DNA from: Cryptomeria japonica
Taxonomy: Eukaryota > Streptophyta > Pinopsida > Cupressales > Cupressaceae
NCBI RefSeq assembly: GCF_030272615.1
Contig: NC_081408.1
Location: forward strand, 199,046,841-199,110,840
DNA length: 64,000 nucleotides
Direction of reading: 5' to 3'
The notes beneath the pieces were generated by a model. It was given only the letters and a program-made list of their open reading frames with translations, searched no databases and had not been told where the DNA came from. This document shows positions 1 through 11,380 of this stretch, piece after piece. The number at the start of each line of letters is the position of its first letter. Position 1 is the first letter of the stretch. Position numbers and translations under genes: made by a program.

Positions 1-1808
1 GAACCTCCCCAAATAAAATAGTCTGCCTTAAACCAAGCCCCCCCCCCCCCCCCCCCATCCCCCCCGACTACTTTGGGCTACACACCAAGTCCCAATTGAC
101 AAGACTCCATTTGGAAGAGGATAGATTGTCTGCCCATAAGAATTGCCTTGCCAAAGAGTCCAAACCCTTCAAGAACCACTTAGGAGCCACTTGAAGCATG
201 CATCGATAAATCGGAAGAGCCTAAACCACCGACTGAATCAATTGAACCCTCCATGCAATGATAACCATCTGTGAGTCCAATGTTCAACCTTCAAGCGAAA
301 TTTATCCAAGATACCCTGCCATGACTCCCGAGGAGGGTTACCAGGAGAAATAGGAATACCCAAATAAGTCAAGGGCAAAGAGCCAACTTGGAATCTCAAG
401 ATAAGAGCAATCCTCCTTTGAATAGTTCTAGGGGTGTTGAAGAAAAGGATAGAAGATTTATCTTCATTGATCAATTGGCCCGAGGCCACCAGATAAACAT
501 CCAAAACCTTACGCAAATTAGTAGCTTCTTTGATCCGAACAAGTCCCATCACGGTCATGTCATCAACAAACTGCAAATGAGACTACAGCTACAATTCATT
601 ACTCCAGCTCCAACCCTGAATACTACCCAGACCCACATTATGCTTGATCAACCTCCCCAGGCCCTCGGCCAGGAGAATGAATAAGTACGGGGAGAGGGGG
701 TCCCCTTGACAGAGGCCCCTAGACGCACCAAACAGCTCAGTATGATCACCATTGATTAGCACTGAGAAAGAGGTGGACGTAACTCCACTCATAACCCATT
801 GGATCCATTCCTCAGCAAAGCCAAAAGCCCTAAGGATCTTCTAGAGGAAGGACCAACAAACTCTATCGTAAGCCTTAGCAATGTCCAACTTGATAAACAT
901 AGCTTTTTCCTTGGAGGTTTCCATAGAATGAATGGTCTCCGTAGCAATGACCACACCATCCAGAATTTGACGCCCTTCCACAAACAAGCTCTATTCCTCA
1001 GAGATAACATCCCCCAGACATTTCTTCAGCCTCTTTGCTATCAGCTTAGAGATGATCTTATAAATCACATTGCGGAGAGATATAGGGCGGAACTGGCCTA
1101 ACTTGTCGACCCCATCACACTTAGGAATTAGCGCAATGAAAATCGCATTCAAGGCCCGAAGCATCTGTTTATTCCTCTGGGACTCTTGGACTACTTCCAG
1201 GAAGTCCAATTTGATCATATCCCAGACCTCTTGAAAGAATTCAACCGGGAACCCATCCAGTCCAGGGGCTTTTCCTTCCCTCATGTGAAAAACAATCCTC
1301 TCGAGTTCTTCCAACAAAATAGGGTCCATAAGTTGCTCATTCATCTCCCCAGTAATAAGAGGAGGAATGCAAGCAAGAACCTAGTTCTCCTCCACCAATT
1401 CCCCATGAGAATCCTCACTGAAGAGGGATCTGAAATACTGTAAAGCCTCCCCAGATATCTCCTGCAAGGATAATAACACCTCACCTCTATCATTGACCAA
1501 AGCAAGAATGAAATTTCTATGATGTCTTGCTTTCACAGAGTTGAAAAAGAAAGCAATGTTCTCATGCCCACTTGAAGCCAATCAATACGGGCTCTCTGTT
1601 TCTAGTAGATTTCTTCCCTGAGCTCCCATTCCTCTAAAGCCTTGACCGCCCTGTCCTCCTCCCTAAGCGAGGCTTCAGACAAATCATGCTCTCTGATTTC
1701 ACTAGTGATGCCATTTAACACTATTTGGGCAGCTTTCTTAGTCTGAAAAATGTTCCTGAAACCCTGTTTATTCCACTACTCAAGCTGAAACTTAACAAAC
1801 TGCAGCTG
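1..1808 (-). pseudogene. LINE ORF2, reverse transcriptase part (decayed)
   Basis: This is the C-terminal part of the LINE polyprotein, which copies element RNA at the nicked target. Read leftward, 1381-1620 encodes the pre-RT motif (KQRARIDWL followed by a FFNSVKARHHRN stretch). Positions 991-1344 carry the finger region, with GKAPGLDGFPVEFF and a FRPISL motif. Positions 589-792 carry GLCQGDPLSPYLFILLAEGL, and 238-576 carries FVDD, the catalytic box (usually FADD), followed by LTYLGIPI. These pieces lie in different frames separated by stops, so the gene is broken by several indels. The order is normal for plant L1 elements. The end of RT and any RNase H domain fall outside the window. Confidence 0.88.
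38..56. repeat. C19 homopolymer run
   Basis: Nineteen consecutive C residues lie inside the LINE RT region, with a second C5 run a few bases on. Together with the C15 run at 2976-2990 this marks slippage-prone sites in the element. Run length may also be affected by sequencing error. Confidence 0.9.
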
Positions 1809-2621
1809 CTAGGCAAAAGTGTACACAGCAGTGTTAAAAGTCGGCCTCCCCTTCCTCCACCACTGCTCAACAAGAGCCTGCAAAGCAGGATCCCGAATCC
1901 ACATAAGTTGGAATTTGAAGGAAGGAGAGTGAGCATCCCGGGCAGAAGAAGAAACCAGCTTGATAGGCCAGTGGTCTGACCCTCTCCAGTCAAGAATCTC
2001 AGAACTTGTGGACCACCCCCCACCAACCCAAAAACTAGAAACCGGAAATCGATCCAGCCTCTCTACAATCCAATACTCCCCCACTCTCCTATTGTTCCAA
2101 GTGAACAAACCATTGCCAGGCTTAATGTCAACAAGATGCAGCGAAGATATACTATCCCGAAAAAGGAAAGAAGAAGATTCCAACCGCATGACACCCCCCT
2201 TCTTCTCACTCAACTCAAGGATGGCATTGAAATCTCCCACCATAATCCAAGGATGAAAAGATAAGTTATGCTTGCCCTGAAGATCGGTGGGGGCATAGAT
2301 ATTAGTAAACAAGATAAAATCTTCGGTCTCAAGACTAGAGGCAACCTCGGATAATGAAGATCTGGAAGCCACCCACCAGACAAGGCGAATCCTTGAAGGG
2401 TTCCAAAGACAAGCCACCCCTCCAGAGGAACCAGCTACCCTGATACACTGACACTCGCCTTGCCCCCACAGCTTCGGCACCAGACCCATCATACTTTCCA
2501 CTAAGAGTTTAGTTTCTTGCAAGAACAGGACATCAAGTGAATGATTCCTAATCGATTCCCGAATAGCTTTTTGTCTAGGGCCGCTATTCAAGCCCCTTAC
2601 ATTCCATGAGAGCACAATCAT
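1809..2621 (-). pseudogene. LINE ORF2, APE-type endonuclease domain
   Basis: This is the N-terminal, target-nicking domain of ORF2. The 270-residue open frame begins with a hydrophobic strand and NVRGLN, followed by FLQETKL (the catalytic glutamate motif), then MVGDFNAIL and the terminal SDHWPIKL box with its Asp-His pair. These are the expected landmarks of L1 endonucleases in order, and no catalytic motif looks missing. The start is supported by context: its ATG shares the four bases ATGA with the stop of the upstream ORF, an arrangement compatible with coupled re-initiation. The frame closes at 1809, upstream of the RT part, so the polyprotein is interrupted. Confidence 0.9.
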
Positions 2622-4049
2622 TTAGGAGGATTGGAAAAGTTAGAATCCAAAGTCTTTACTAACCCTGACTCAACCAAATTCTCTGCCATCAATTTGATTT
2701 TATCCAAATCCTTCTTTCTACCAACCTTTGAGTTCTTCTTCGTAGCACTTTTCTTAATATCTTTCTGATGCAAACCCAGGTGAACGGAAGACTTATTACT
2801 TTTAGCCCCAGCAGGATCCATTTTCAGAGCTATCGAAGAACCCTCCCCCCCAACCGAATTCACCTCCGAACCAAGAGTGAGTCCCAACTGGACCCCTACT
2901 GTCTAATCCATCTCCATTTACTGGCTTCCAATCACTTGCAGGGCCTAGGTAAAATCCTCAATAACTATTTTCGGACCCCCCCCCCCCCCCTGAAGCACCT
3001 TGGTCCAAAGGAGTTAACCCCGGATTCACTTCCTGTTGGCTATGGTCATCCAAGGCCTCAAATCTGTTAAAGGTATCCTCCTCTTGTCTCTCCTGTAAGG
3101 ACCTCTTTTGTCCTCGATTCATGTTCCTTGTCTTAACTGAGACAAAACCATCAGCACCCACTACCTCGGTCGACATAATAGCTTTTCCTTTATCAGCCCT
3201 ATCTTGACTCTGGGTCGGCTATTGAGGTTGGTGCACCACCGGTTTATATCTAGGGCACTTACAATGTAAATGACCATACTCACACAGACGACGGTGAAAA
3301 GGTAAAGTCTCATAATCTAGTTGTTGAACCCATAAGATAAAGCCCGCACACATATCTATAGCATCTGGCAAAAGTTTACTAAGATCAATTTCAACACAGA
3401 TACGTGCAAAGGTCATTACCTTTCTCCCTAGGGTTTGCATTGAAGATCCCACTGGCTTCCCAAGCAGTGCGGCTAGCAACCATAGCACATCCTCCCCATA
3501 GAATTCCACTGGAAAACATGGTAAACGAACCCACACTGGAACCCTATTTGGGAGCTCCTCTAAAGGGTTAAACCCCACATGCCAAGGTTTGATGAACAAC
3601 CCCACCTGGTTGTAAAAATACGGACCTCTTTCAAAGACCCTATTGTGATCCTCCATGCAGTTGAAAATAACCATGAAATAGTTGTTTGCTAGCAGCACAA
3701 TCTCCATTTCCCCTTCTGGTGCCCAAGTACTCTGCGACCAGTTTTCCAAAAACTGCAAAGAAACCCTCATTCCAAAAAACTTGCAATATAGCGAATGTTT
3801 TCAAAAGTACTCAACGTCTTCAGCTATCAACTCAGGACGAATAACCAACTTCGACCTCTCACTGCATCTCTCCAGGCAACCATTAATCTTCATAATGTGA
3901 GAGCTACCAGCACTCTCTGATCCCGATTCAGATGAGAAAAGGTTATTGTTAAAAGTCCTCATACTCTGCAGTGGGGGTTTTGAGCCCACCGCAACACGAA
4001 AATCCATGGCGGGAGGTACCTGCGAGGCCTCACCACCAATACTCGTCAT
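2618..4049 (-). pseudogene. LINE ORF1, RNA-binding/DUF4283-like protein (decayed)
   Basis: This is probably the nucleic-acid-binding ORF1 protein. The leading segment (3801-4049) starts MTSIGGEASQVPPAMDF. The central segment (3219-3770) resembles the plant DUF4283 domain: WAPEGEMEI, a VFERGPYFY stretch, PVWVRLPCFPVEFY, and a cysteine/histidine cluster LCEYGHLHCKCP that looks like an eroded CCHC knuckle. A linker follows (2958-3176) with a DGFVSVK...NRFEAL pattern typical of plant LINE ORF1. A run of 15 C (2976-2990) creates a poly-glycine stretch and probably a frameshift. The last piece ends at 2618 and overlaps the ORF2 start by four bases. A stop separates the first two segments. Confidence 0.75.
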
Positions 4050-4440
4050 CGGAGCTCAAAAAAAATTATTCAAGAATATAAAGGACCCACACCCCAAAGG
4101 GCCACTCAGGAAGGCACGACACCCACAACACCACCCCTCCCAAGCACCACCGAGAGAAGGAGTCGGCAAAAACCCCTATCCCCCTAAAAGCCCTTGGGCC
4201 GTAGCAAACCAAAAGCCCAACCACTCGCAGCCAAAGCCCCACCTGAAGCCCACCGTTTCACCCTCCACTCCCTCGGCCGAACCCTGCCCAGCCCCGTCTG
4301 CCACTAATCTCCCCCACTGCACCTGCACTTCCCTCCCCCCGACGACACACCTGCAACTCTGCCTCCCACGAGCTAAAGCATTGAAACCCTAGCTCGACCA
4401 CTCACGAGCCCCCGCATGCACGCCATCCGATACTCGTTTC

Positions 4441-4836
4441 ATTTTATATTTTTCTTTTATTACTATCTTCTTTTGATAAGAATGTTTTTCAATGTTATCC
4501 TCTTTTAATAGATATTCTATATTGTCTTGTAATTTATTATAATTCTTCTACTTCTTTTAAGAATTAATTTTTATTAAGTTAAAATTTTATTTTAATTATT
4601 TATGTCTTCTTATGAAATTCCAAATAATAATTAAAAGATATAGAATAAATTTAATTTATACATTTTGTCTTATCAAAATTTTATTTATCATAGAATATTA
4701 ATATTTGAATAGTATTTTAATTTCTATAATTAAATAAATTTCAACTTAAAACCTAAATTAAACGTTTAAAGATAGAGAGCGAGAAAGAGCAACCAACTTT
4801 TGATAGATCATTACATGCCAATAATTTAAAGATAGC
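4441..4836. other. AT-rich spacer, no gene seen
   Basis: AT-rich DNA between the LINE leader and the pyrimidine tract. I see no coding frame, terminal repeat or structured motif. Confidence 0.6.
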
Positions 4837-5085
4837 ATGTCATTTAATTATTATCTCCATCTCTATCTCTCTACCCTATCTAATCTTCTTACCTCTCCCT
4901 ATGTCTCTCTATGTTTCCCTTCCATCCTTCCCACTATCTATCTCTCTATCTCTTCATCTTTCTCCCTCTCTCTCTCTCTTACTCCCTCTTTTTACATCTC
5001 TCTACTTGTATATCCGCTCTCTCCCTGTCTCCCCCTCTCTATCTATTTATATATCTTTCTCACTCTTTATATCTACCTTTGTATC
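4837..5085 (+). repeat. Pyrimidine-rich (CT/CTAT) low-complexity tract, left half
   Basis: The plus strand is almost all C and T, with short A interruptions (CTCTCTAT-type words). Open frames here read as Ser/Leu/Tyr runs in all three frames and are compositional artefacts. The same kind of sequence resumes at 20842, immediately beyond the Ty3/gypsy element, so the two stretches were probably one tract before insertion. Confidence 0.85.
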
Positions 5086-5640
5086 TGTTGACTCTAAATT
5101 TTGCTTTGGAAACAAACAGCCTTATGGGAAATTCAGTGCTGGGGGACCGATTTGCGCAGGTTACACTGAATGACCTCCGGGATTGAGAAGTCAGCTCTTC
5201 CTTGGGTTTTGAGAAAAGGGGAAAGAAAACAAACACCCTTAAAGTAGTAACACTAAAATACTGAGGCGATATGCTAGATCATTAAAAGACAATGAACATA
5301 CAGAAATAAAGAAACATATGACTTCTATAAGTCCATTCAAAAATCTACAAGTCCGGATCAAGAACATAATCAAAAGTTACAATCACATTCATTTGCAACA
5401 TAAGGAAATATTCATCATGCATTTACCAGATAACAAGTGCGAGACATAGTTCAATCGGCAAAATCTTAGATGGATATATTCCCAAAGTTATTTGGAACTT
5501 TAACGCAACAACACAGAAAATACCATCAAAAGCATACTAAAAGACGCATCATAAAGGCCACAAGCACAATTTGAATAAGATAAAAGGCGAAAACAACCGG
5601 GCCCGCCGAAAACTTAGACCAAGGAAAAATAAAGTGAACA
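5086..5640 (-). repeat. 3' LTR of the Ty3/gypsy element (shortened copy)
   Basis: Direct repeat of 19796-20841, with TG/CA ends. It matches the other LTR up to position 5577 or so, then jumps to the last 60 bases. It therefore lacks about 494 bp corresponding to 20286-20779 of the full copy. Scattered substitutions separate the copies, indicating an old insertion. In element direction only a weak purine stretch (AGGAAA) precedes it as a polypurine tract. Confidence 0.9.
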
Positions 5641-5702
5641 TTTCCTGGCGACTAACAGGGGAAATTCTACCTACGGAATAGGAGAACCCAAAATTATTGG
5701 CT

Positions 5703-8700
5703 TCACAGACCAAAACTCAGGCCACAACAGAACAGAGCGAAAGCTTGTTGCAAAAGCAACCATTCGTCCTCAGATAGCGTAGCTTGCGCCTCTAAATCTT
5801 GAAAATATTGATCCAGGCAAATTACTTCATCAAAGGGCAGAGGTACAAGCTCATCTTGGACCTGTTTTAGAAGAGCAGAGAGTTGGGCTAGAGGATGCAA
5901 AAGACACTCCACCTCATTCACCAAAATGGGATTCCCCAGCTACGGCAGTAAAGCTCTATCCTGTTGCAAATTTTCGACATGCTGCAATACTTGTTCAATC
6001 CCTAGCACAAAATCATCTGCAGGGAAAGGAGAAGGTAAGCCCAAAGAAATGAACTTCTCTAAACATTGTTTGATGTCTAGAACTGAAAATTGCAAAGGCG
6101 CAAGGGCAGCTGACACCTACATGATTGTCCTGTGTCGGTTTATGAAAACATTAGTCTTTTTCATAAATTGTCGGCGGTCTGCAATCCCTTTCTCCCTAAG
6201 TTCCTTATCTTGAGCTAAATATAGCAACTGAATAAGATTTTGGGCTACTGGGAACTTAGGACCAATGACAAGCATAGAACTGTTAATAAGGGTGTCGGCA
6301 TCAGCACAAAGGGATTGTGCATCACTAAGAAATCTTAACACCGACTGAAGGGATGGGCAGTACTGTTTTACCTTTTCTCAATGAGAAACATACAGCTCTG
6401 TCAGCATGATAGAGAAATCTAGAGCAATCTGTTGCGGAGGTGGAAGGCTCAGCAATCGAGATATTTCATTATCTTTCCCAGTCATCTCCTGCTGGAGTTG
6501 ATTGAGTTTGCTTTGTTCAATGGCCAGTTGATTCTCCAAGGCCAGGATCTTTGCCTCCCCAGTCCTGACGGCCTGCTGCAGCTACAATGTACGATCCTGC
6601 TCATGTCGTAGAAGAGTCTCCAACTCTAAAACGTGCTCACCGGATTGTCTAAGGCTAGCCTCTCTCTCTTTCAGCTCTACCTTGAAATTCATCTTTTCCT
6701 CCAACCGTGATACCTCGGCTTCACTTAGTTGATGGGCATAATCCTCTTTGAGAAGGATACTTCGCGCAACTGCATCTGGACCTGGGCGACGTCCCTAGAG
6801 GCAGCCTTTAACTGTTGTATTTCTGTGTCCTCTTGTAATTCCTTCAAAGCCACATTTATTGTCGCTTCTTGACCTTTTAGCTGAGAACTTACGTTGTTAA
6901 GAGCCAACTGTAACTTCCCTTTCTATAAATTAGCCTGAGTTAGCAGACCTTGCAGACGATTGATCTCTGAGCCCTGAGCCTTATCTTCCTTCTTTTGTTG
7001 GGTAAGGGAATCACAGAGACTAACATTCTCTGCTTGGAGCTTTTCCAAACGACGGTTTTTCTTTATAAAGTCTATGGATACCACTTTGGAAGTCTCCTCC
7101 ATCATTCTGACCTTGTCAAACGTTGTGGCGCTTTGGAGACTAACATCAATGGCCTATAGCGCGTAGTCATCAGGTCTCATCTGAGATTCCGACTTGTCAA
7201 CCTTGGGAACTAGATTTGTAAAGTAGAGGCAATCCTTTTGCTCGCTAAAATGTGTTTGTAAACAAGGTCGGGCGCGATGAGCACCTTCCTTCTCCTTTCA
7301 CTTGCTGGTCTTACTCAAGTTGGTGGTTCCATCATAAACAACTTGTTGCTGGAACTCATCTGGATGATTGATGGCTTGACTTGCAAAAGTTGCACCGGGA
7401 GGGATTGCAAAGGGGAAATGCAAAAAAGGGGCAGCGAAAGCAGGTTGGATGGGATGGGTCACAACCAACGGGGAAAATAACATGACAAAAGGGCAACCCA
7501 CTAATTGGAAAGGGTTGGAAGACGTTGCGCCCATAGCCTGGGGAGATGACTCTTCAAAACCTAGCCTACGCGACACAGGGACTCCTTCTAATGCGAGCGA
7601 CTGAAAAGTTGCGGATATGGAAGACGCATCCGGGAACAGGACAGAAGCCTGCATGAGCACATCTTGGGATTAACCGGCGTACCCGTCGAGGCTAAAGTGA
7701 GAGCGGTAGGGACTGAGGTTTGCATCATAGTCATAGGGACAGTCGAAAGAACATCCGGAGCCTGCGAAGAAGGGAAAAGAGGGCGTACCTGAGCAACAGA
7801 AGGATGCGGCGGATGAAGATCTGAAGATGTTGTCGTCAATGTATTAGGTGGGATCCCTCCTGACACGCTGAGATATAGCTTCTTCTTTGGAGGGCCCTCA
7901 AAGGACTGCTTCTCGGACTGCCTCTTACTAGCTTGCGAACGAGGCCTGCGAGTTGCGCTATCTAAAGGAGGAAAAGTGTGTGGCTCTGGCTCTTGCCCTT
8001 CAATATTTATAATCCCAAACTCATGTTGGGCGGCTACCTTGGAAGACGAGTCTCTGCATGAGAAACTGTCACCTGTCTCATCGTCAGATTTATTTACCTT
8101 ACCCCATTCTTGTTCAAAACGCTCATCCAGGGATGCATTCCCAAGGCTGGCTCTGCGCTGATTTACCTCCTGATGATAAACCCAAAAATCTTCCCTTTTC
8201 TTTCTGGACCAGGATAAAGTCTTCATGTTTTCCAACAACGCCCGAGGAATAGGCTTCGCGGGGTTGAACCTTTGTACTGGAGAATAAAACTTTAACCATG
8301 GAGGGCATTCCAAAACAGGAAAATCGTCAGGGCCCACATATTTGCTTGGGTCATCAACCCGGGGATTTGTGCGCTTAGTCCATAAGTTTTGAGGTTCATG
8401 CCTCACGGCATTTTTCTTTTTGCTTAAGCAGCCATTAGGGTCGTAACTCCAAGAGTCATCAATTACTACAAAACCCAGCTGCACCATTTTTGACATCAGG
8501 GTTTCCTCAACGACTTTTCTTCTTACTAGAGTAATTGGGCCAATGGCCTTGTTATCTTCAGTGATGGAGGTATCATGCTTTCCCGTGCCAATCGCTTTCT
8601 CAATTCTTGCCAACTGTCTTGCCATTTCCAGAGCCAGAGTTCGGTCAGTTACGTAAGTGGGTAGCCGGAAAGGTTCCTCAGAGAACCCATGCACGTGGAT

Positions 8701-9807
8701 GAAAGAAAAATCAGAGCCCACGAACCAGTCGCAAGGAGGGCGTTCATTCTGCATCCAGTTCATCTGAATTTGGGAGAAACGAGCTAAAGGCTCATCGGGA
8801 ATCACTCCAAAGTCTTTGAGCACGGGAGCCATGAACAAATCTGAAAACTGGTAAGAATCATACGAGGCCAGCAATAGAGGTGTCCAACAAGACACCAGCA
8901 TTACATTTCTCGACTCATCATAAGTGGCCAAGCGCATGAACTGTGCAAAGAAAGCTTCATTTTGATGCAAAAGTAGGTGTACCAATACTGAAGAGAATCT
9001 GAAGCGCTGCAACTGTTGGAACTGAGATAACTGCTTAACAATGGCCTTAGTGATAGTCACAGAGAAGTTGAAGTGGAAAGGCTCTCTTTGCTTCCTACAT
9101 TTGAAAAGAAAACCCATCATGGAAGTTGTGATATCTCAGTCGTTGTCATGACCACACAGGCATGCCAAGGTAGACGATATATCCTCGAGGTCATCTTGCT
9201 TTAGGTCATTGTAGGACAAAGGGAACTTTGGAAGTCTAGCCGAAAGGCTCCGATTGAGAGCACTTTGATAGAAAGACAAAGTGTCTCTCCTGGTACTCCA
9301 GAACTCCTCCATGGATTTTTCTGAGAAGACCTCTGTATTTTCAAAGATTGGGAAGCATAGCATTTCCCTCATAGCTTCTGGAGATATCGTCAATTTCAGG
9401 TGAGAGCCGCTAATGGAGCATGAAGTGAGATCAAAAGCCTCTGCACAAGTGGCCACGAGCTCAGAGCAATATGGAACTGCGGGAACCAAAGATTGAGGAG
9501 CACCACTTTTCCAGAAACACACTACTACGGAATGAGGATCATTTATGTGATGCGGCATCCTCAAGCAAGTAGCCTCTCTAAGGTTTTTAGGCTGCCTTCA
9601 GACCTTGGGCTCGTAGATATTTTCTAAAGAATCCAGAACAACAGACGCATTCCAGGTCGTCGTTTTAGCCTTGGCCTTCGTCTTTGGATACTCCTTCTTT
9701 GGAGGGATGGCATGTGAGGAATAAGATAGCTCTTCAAAAACATTAACCCAGAAACCTCTGGGAACAGCACTTGCGGACGCAACCTCAGAATCCATATAGA
9801 CAGACAA
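5703..9807 (-). pseudogene. Accessory sense ORF between integrase and 3' LTR (coiled-coil C-terminus), decayed
   Basis: A long extra coding region, about 1,350 codons with several stops and frame changes, reading 9598-9807, 9136-9564, 7588-9120 and then shorter segments to 5703. I do not recognise its function. The N-terminal part has a compact globular pattern (YCSELVATCAEAF, LTISPEAMREML). The best-preserved 510-residue block begins KQREPFHFNF and contains a stretch VKQLSQFQQLQRFRFSSVLVH. It ends in a Lys/Arg- and Pro/Ser-rich linker (RRPRSQASKRQSEKQ). The distal part (5700-7110) is rich in heptad-like Leu/Gln/Glu, for example LEKLQAENVSLCDSLTQQ, suggesting coiled coils. I see no signal peptide or membrane segment, so an envelope-like role is not supported. 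Position between integrase and 3' LTR fits the extra ORFs known from plant Tat and Athila elements. Confidence 0.7.
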
Positions 9808-10385
9808 CCTTCATTTTCCTTTCACTGGAAAACAAAAGATGAGAGATGGAACCCTACTCGTCTTTTCCTCTTGCTTCACTCTTCAAAGACAAAAAAGACA
9901 GACTAATGACAGAGAGAACTTTTGAGCTTTAAAGGCATAACATGCCTTGATTCTCGTGAAAACCAAGTGCTTAAAAGCAAGGATATGTTTACACGCGTGC
10001 CAACTCAAATTGTTGTTGCGATCAACCCCTGCGAATGAAGGGTGTCATCATTCACGCTTTCCTAGAAAACACTTTAGTTACCTTGACATTTCTCAGGAAA
10101 CGTTTCTCAGGCAAATCTTTCTTTGATCGAGGGGATCGGTCAGAAATAATGGTCATGTGAGTCGAAACAGGCTGGTGGAGCTAAACATTTAAAGCGCGAC
10201 GTACTTGAATGTATGCATGGCTCCTTGCTTCCATCCATTTCTCTCCTCGAGGTAACTGACAGGACACTGGTATCTTGAAAATAATCCCATTCGCATGATG
10301 CGAATTAATAGAGACATGACAGAGACATTGGAATTAGGAATGCATAAGCTTTGGTTGTCAGTCATCTATCTTCCAGGATTTTTGC
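9808..10385. other. Divergent spacer between the two extra ORFs
   Basis: No coding frame is evident. The sense extra ORF starts leftward at 9807 and the antisense ORF starts rightward just after 10385, so this spacer of about 580 bp could hold promoters for both. A TATA-like word is seen only for the rightward one. Confidence 0.45.
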
Positions 10386-10393
10386 TATAAATA
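10386..10393 (+). promoter_or_regulatory. TATA-box-like element for the antisense ORF
   Basis: TATAAATA in the context TTTGCTATAAATATG. A start site about 30 bp downstream would leave the ATG at 10453 (GAAGAAATGG context, purine at -3 and G at +4) as a plausible start for the antisense ORF. The ATG overlapping the box itself (10393) would then be untranscribed. Confidence 0.45.
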
Positions 10394-10452
10394 TGTCTTT
10401 TCAGAAATTCTTTTACCACAATGCGAGCTCTAACGGCGGAGCTTTTGAAGAA

Positions 10453-11123
10453 ATGGATACTCCTGTTCGGCTCGTCAGCAAAAGGGCATAGGTCGTTTTC
10501 TTGGGAAACATATCAGACCGGAGGCTGCAAGGGATGACGCGTAGGAAGAACCCTTTAATAATAGCCACAATCAAATGGATACTTGGAGACGATTTCGTTG
10601 GGAACCCAGACCGATATCGGGTAAATACGAACATTTGCTCGGGCTTCGTAGCCTCTCTATTGGATTGCGATCAGTCTGGGTTGTTAACGACGCAGCTGAC
10701 TCAAGCGCTTTTTCCCACAGACTACCTGGGTGGGCTCGATGATGTAGTCGCATACCATGTACCCTTCTTAGGGCTCCCTGTGACGTTCGACATGGAGCGG
10801 TTCATCACGCAGAATGAGGAAGTGTTGTGGCATCCAATTATCGATGGTTTGAAGACCAGACGATGTCTTCCCATCGGTACCGCGTCGAGCTCGCTACAGA
10901 ATTCTTTCTATGTGTCCATATGATAATCCCAATTCTGGAAGGCACGGACTGGTACACTGGGTTCAGAGATTACATTTTTCCAAGAATCTTAATGTCGGAT
11001 CAGCAGCCAGAACTAGTGGTCATATTCATGCTCGAGGAGCTTGCGAGCTCTTTTGATTCAGAATGGCTGGAGGGAGAAAAAGAATCCGACACCGACGAGG
11101 GAGACACCGAAGAGAGCCACTGA
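10453..11123 (+). pseudogene. Antisense accessory ORF inside the Ty3/gypsy element
   Basis: An open frame of about 220 codons running against gag-pol. It starts MDTPVRLVSK, has one in-frame TAG at 10489, then continues VVFLGNISDRRLQG through 10923. A single frameshift near 10860-10910 leads into the final segment ending DEGDTEESH at 11123. Composition is that of a globular protein with a very acidic tail (SEWLEGEKESDTDEGD). I recognise no family. The TAG could be a C-to-T change of CAG, and only two lesions interrupt the frame, similar decay to the pol genes beside it. It converges with the integrase end (11381) and diverges from the sense extra ORF (9807). Antisense extra ORFs are known in some plant Ty3/gypsy elements, but this sequence is unfamiliar to me. 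Confidence 0.6.
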
Positions 11124-11380
11124 AAGGAGTGGCGAAAAAATGACCTGCACCTAAGCTGCAAGATGTAAACAAAAAGAGAGGCCAAGGGTCCACATATTTT
11201 GTAACAAAAATATGAGAAACTCTTAATATAAACAATTTTACTTTTCTCTTCTATCTGACCTCTCTCTTTTGTTCACTTCTCCTTTTTATGCTTGCTTGGT
11301 AGGAAATAATTAAAATAAATAAGCACTATATACATCATGAACACAATATACATTATTTGCTTGAAAAGGGAAGGGGACTC

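Larger units (their letters stand above)
1..4440 (-). mobile_element. L1-type LINE (non-LTR retrotransposon), 3' end outside window
   Basis: A non-LTR retrotransposon of the plant L1 type, read right to left. From its 5' side come a G-rich (C-rich on the plus strand) leader at about 4050-4440, ORF1 with a DUF4283-like region and a degenerate zinc knuckle, an apurinic-type endonuclease, and a reverse transcriptase that runs off the left edge. No LTRs are visible. The 5' limit is an estimate, set where GC-rich sequence gives way to AT-rich DNA near 4440. The 3' tail and target duplication cannot be seen. Several frame changes and in-frame stops show the copy is dead. Family assignment is secure from the domain order. 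Confidence 0.9.

Noticed and set aside
5703-9807. Envelope-like gene downstream of integrase
   Set aside because: No signal peptide, transmembrane segment or cysteine-rich ectodomain; the end looks like a coiled coil.
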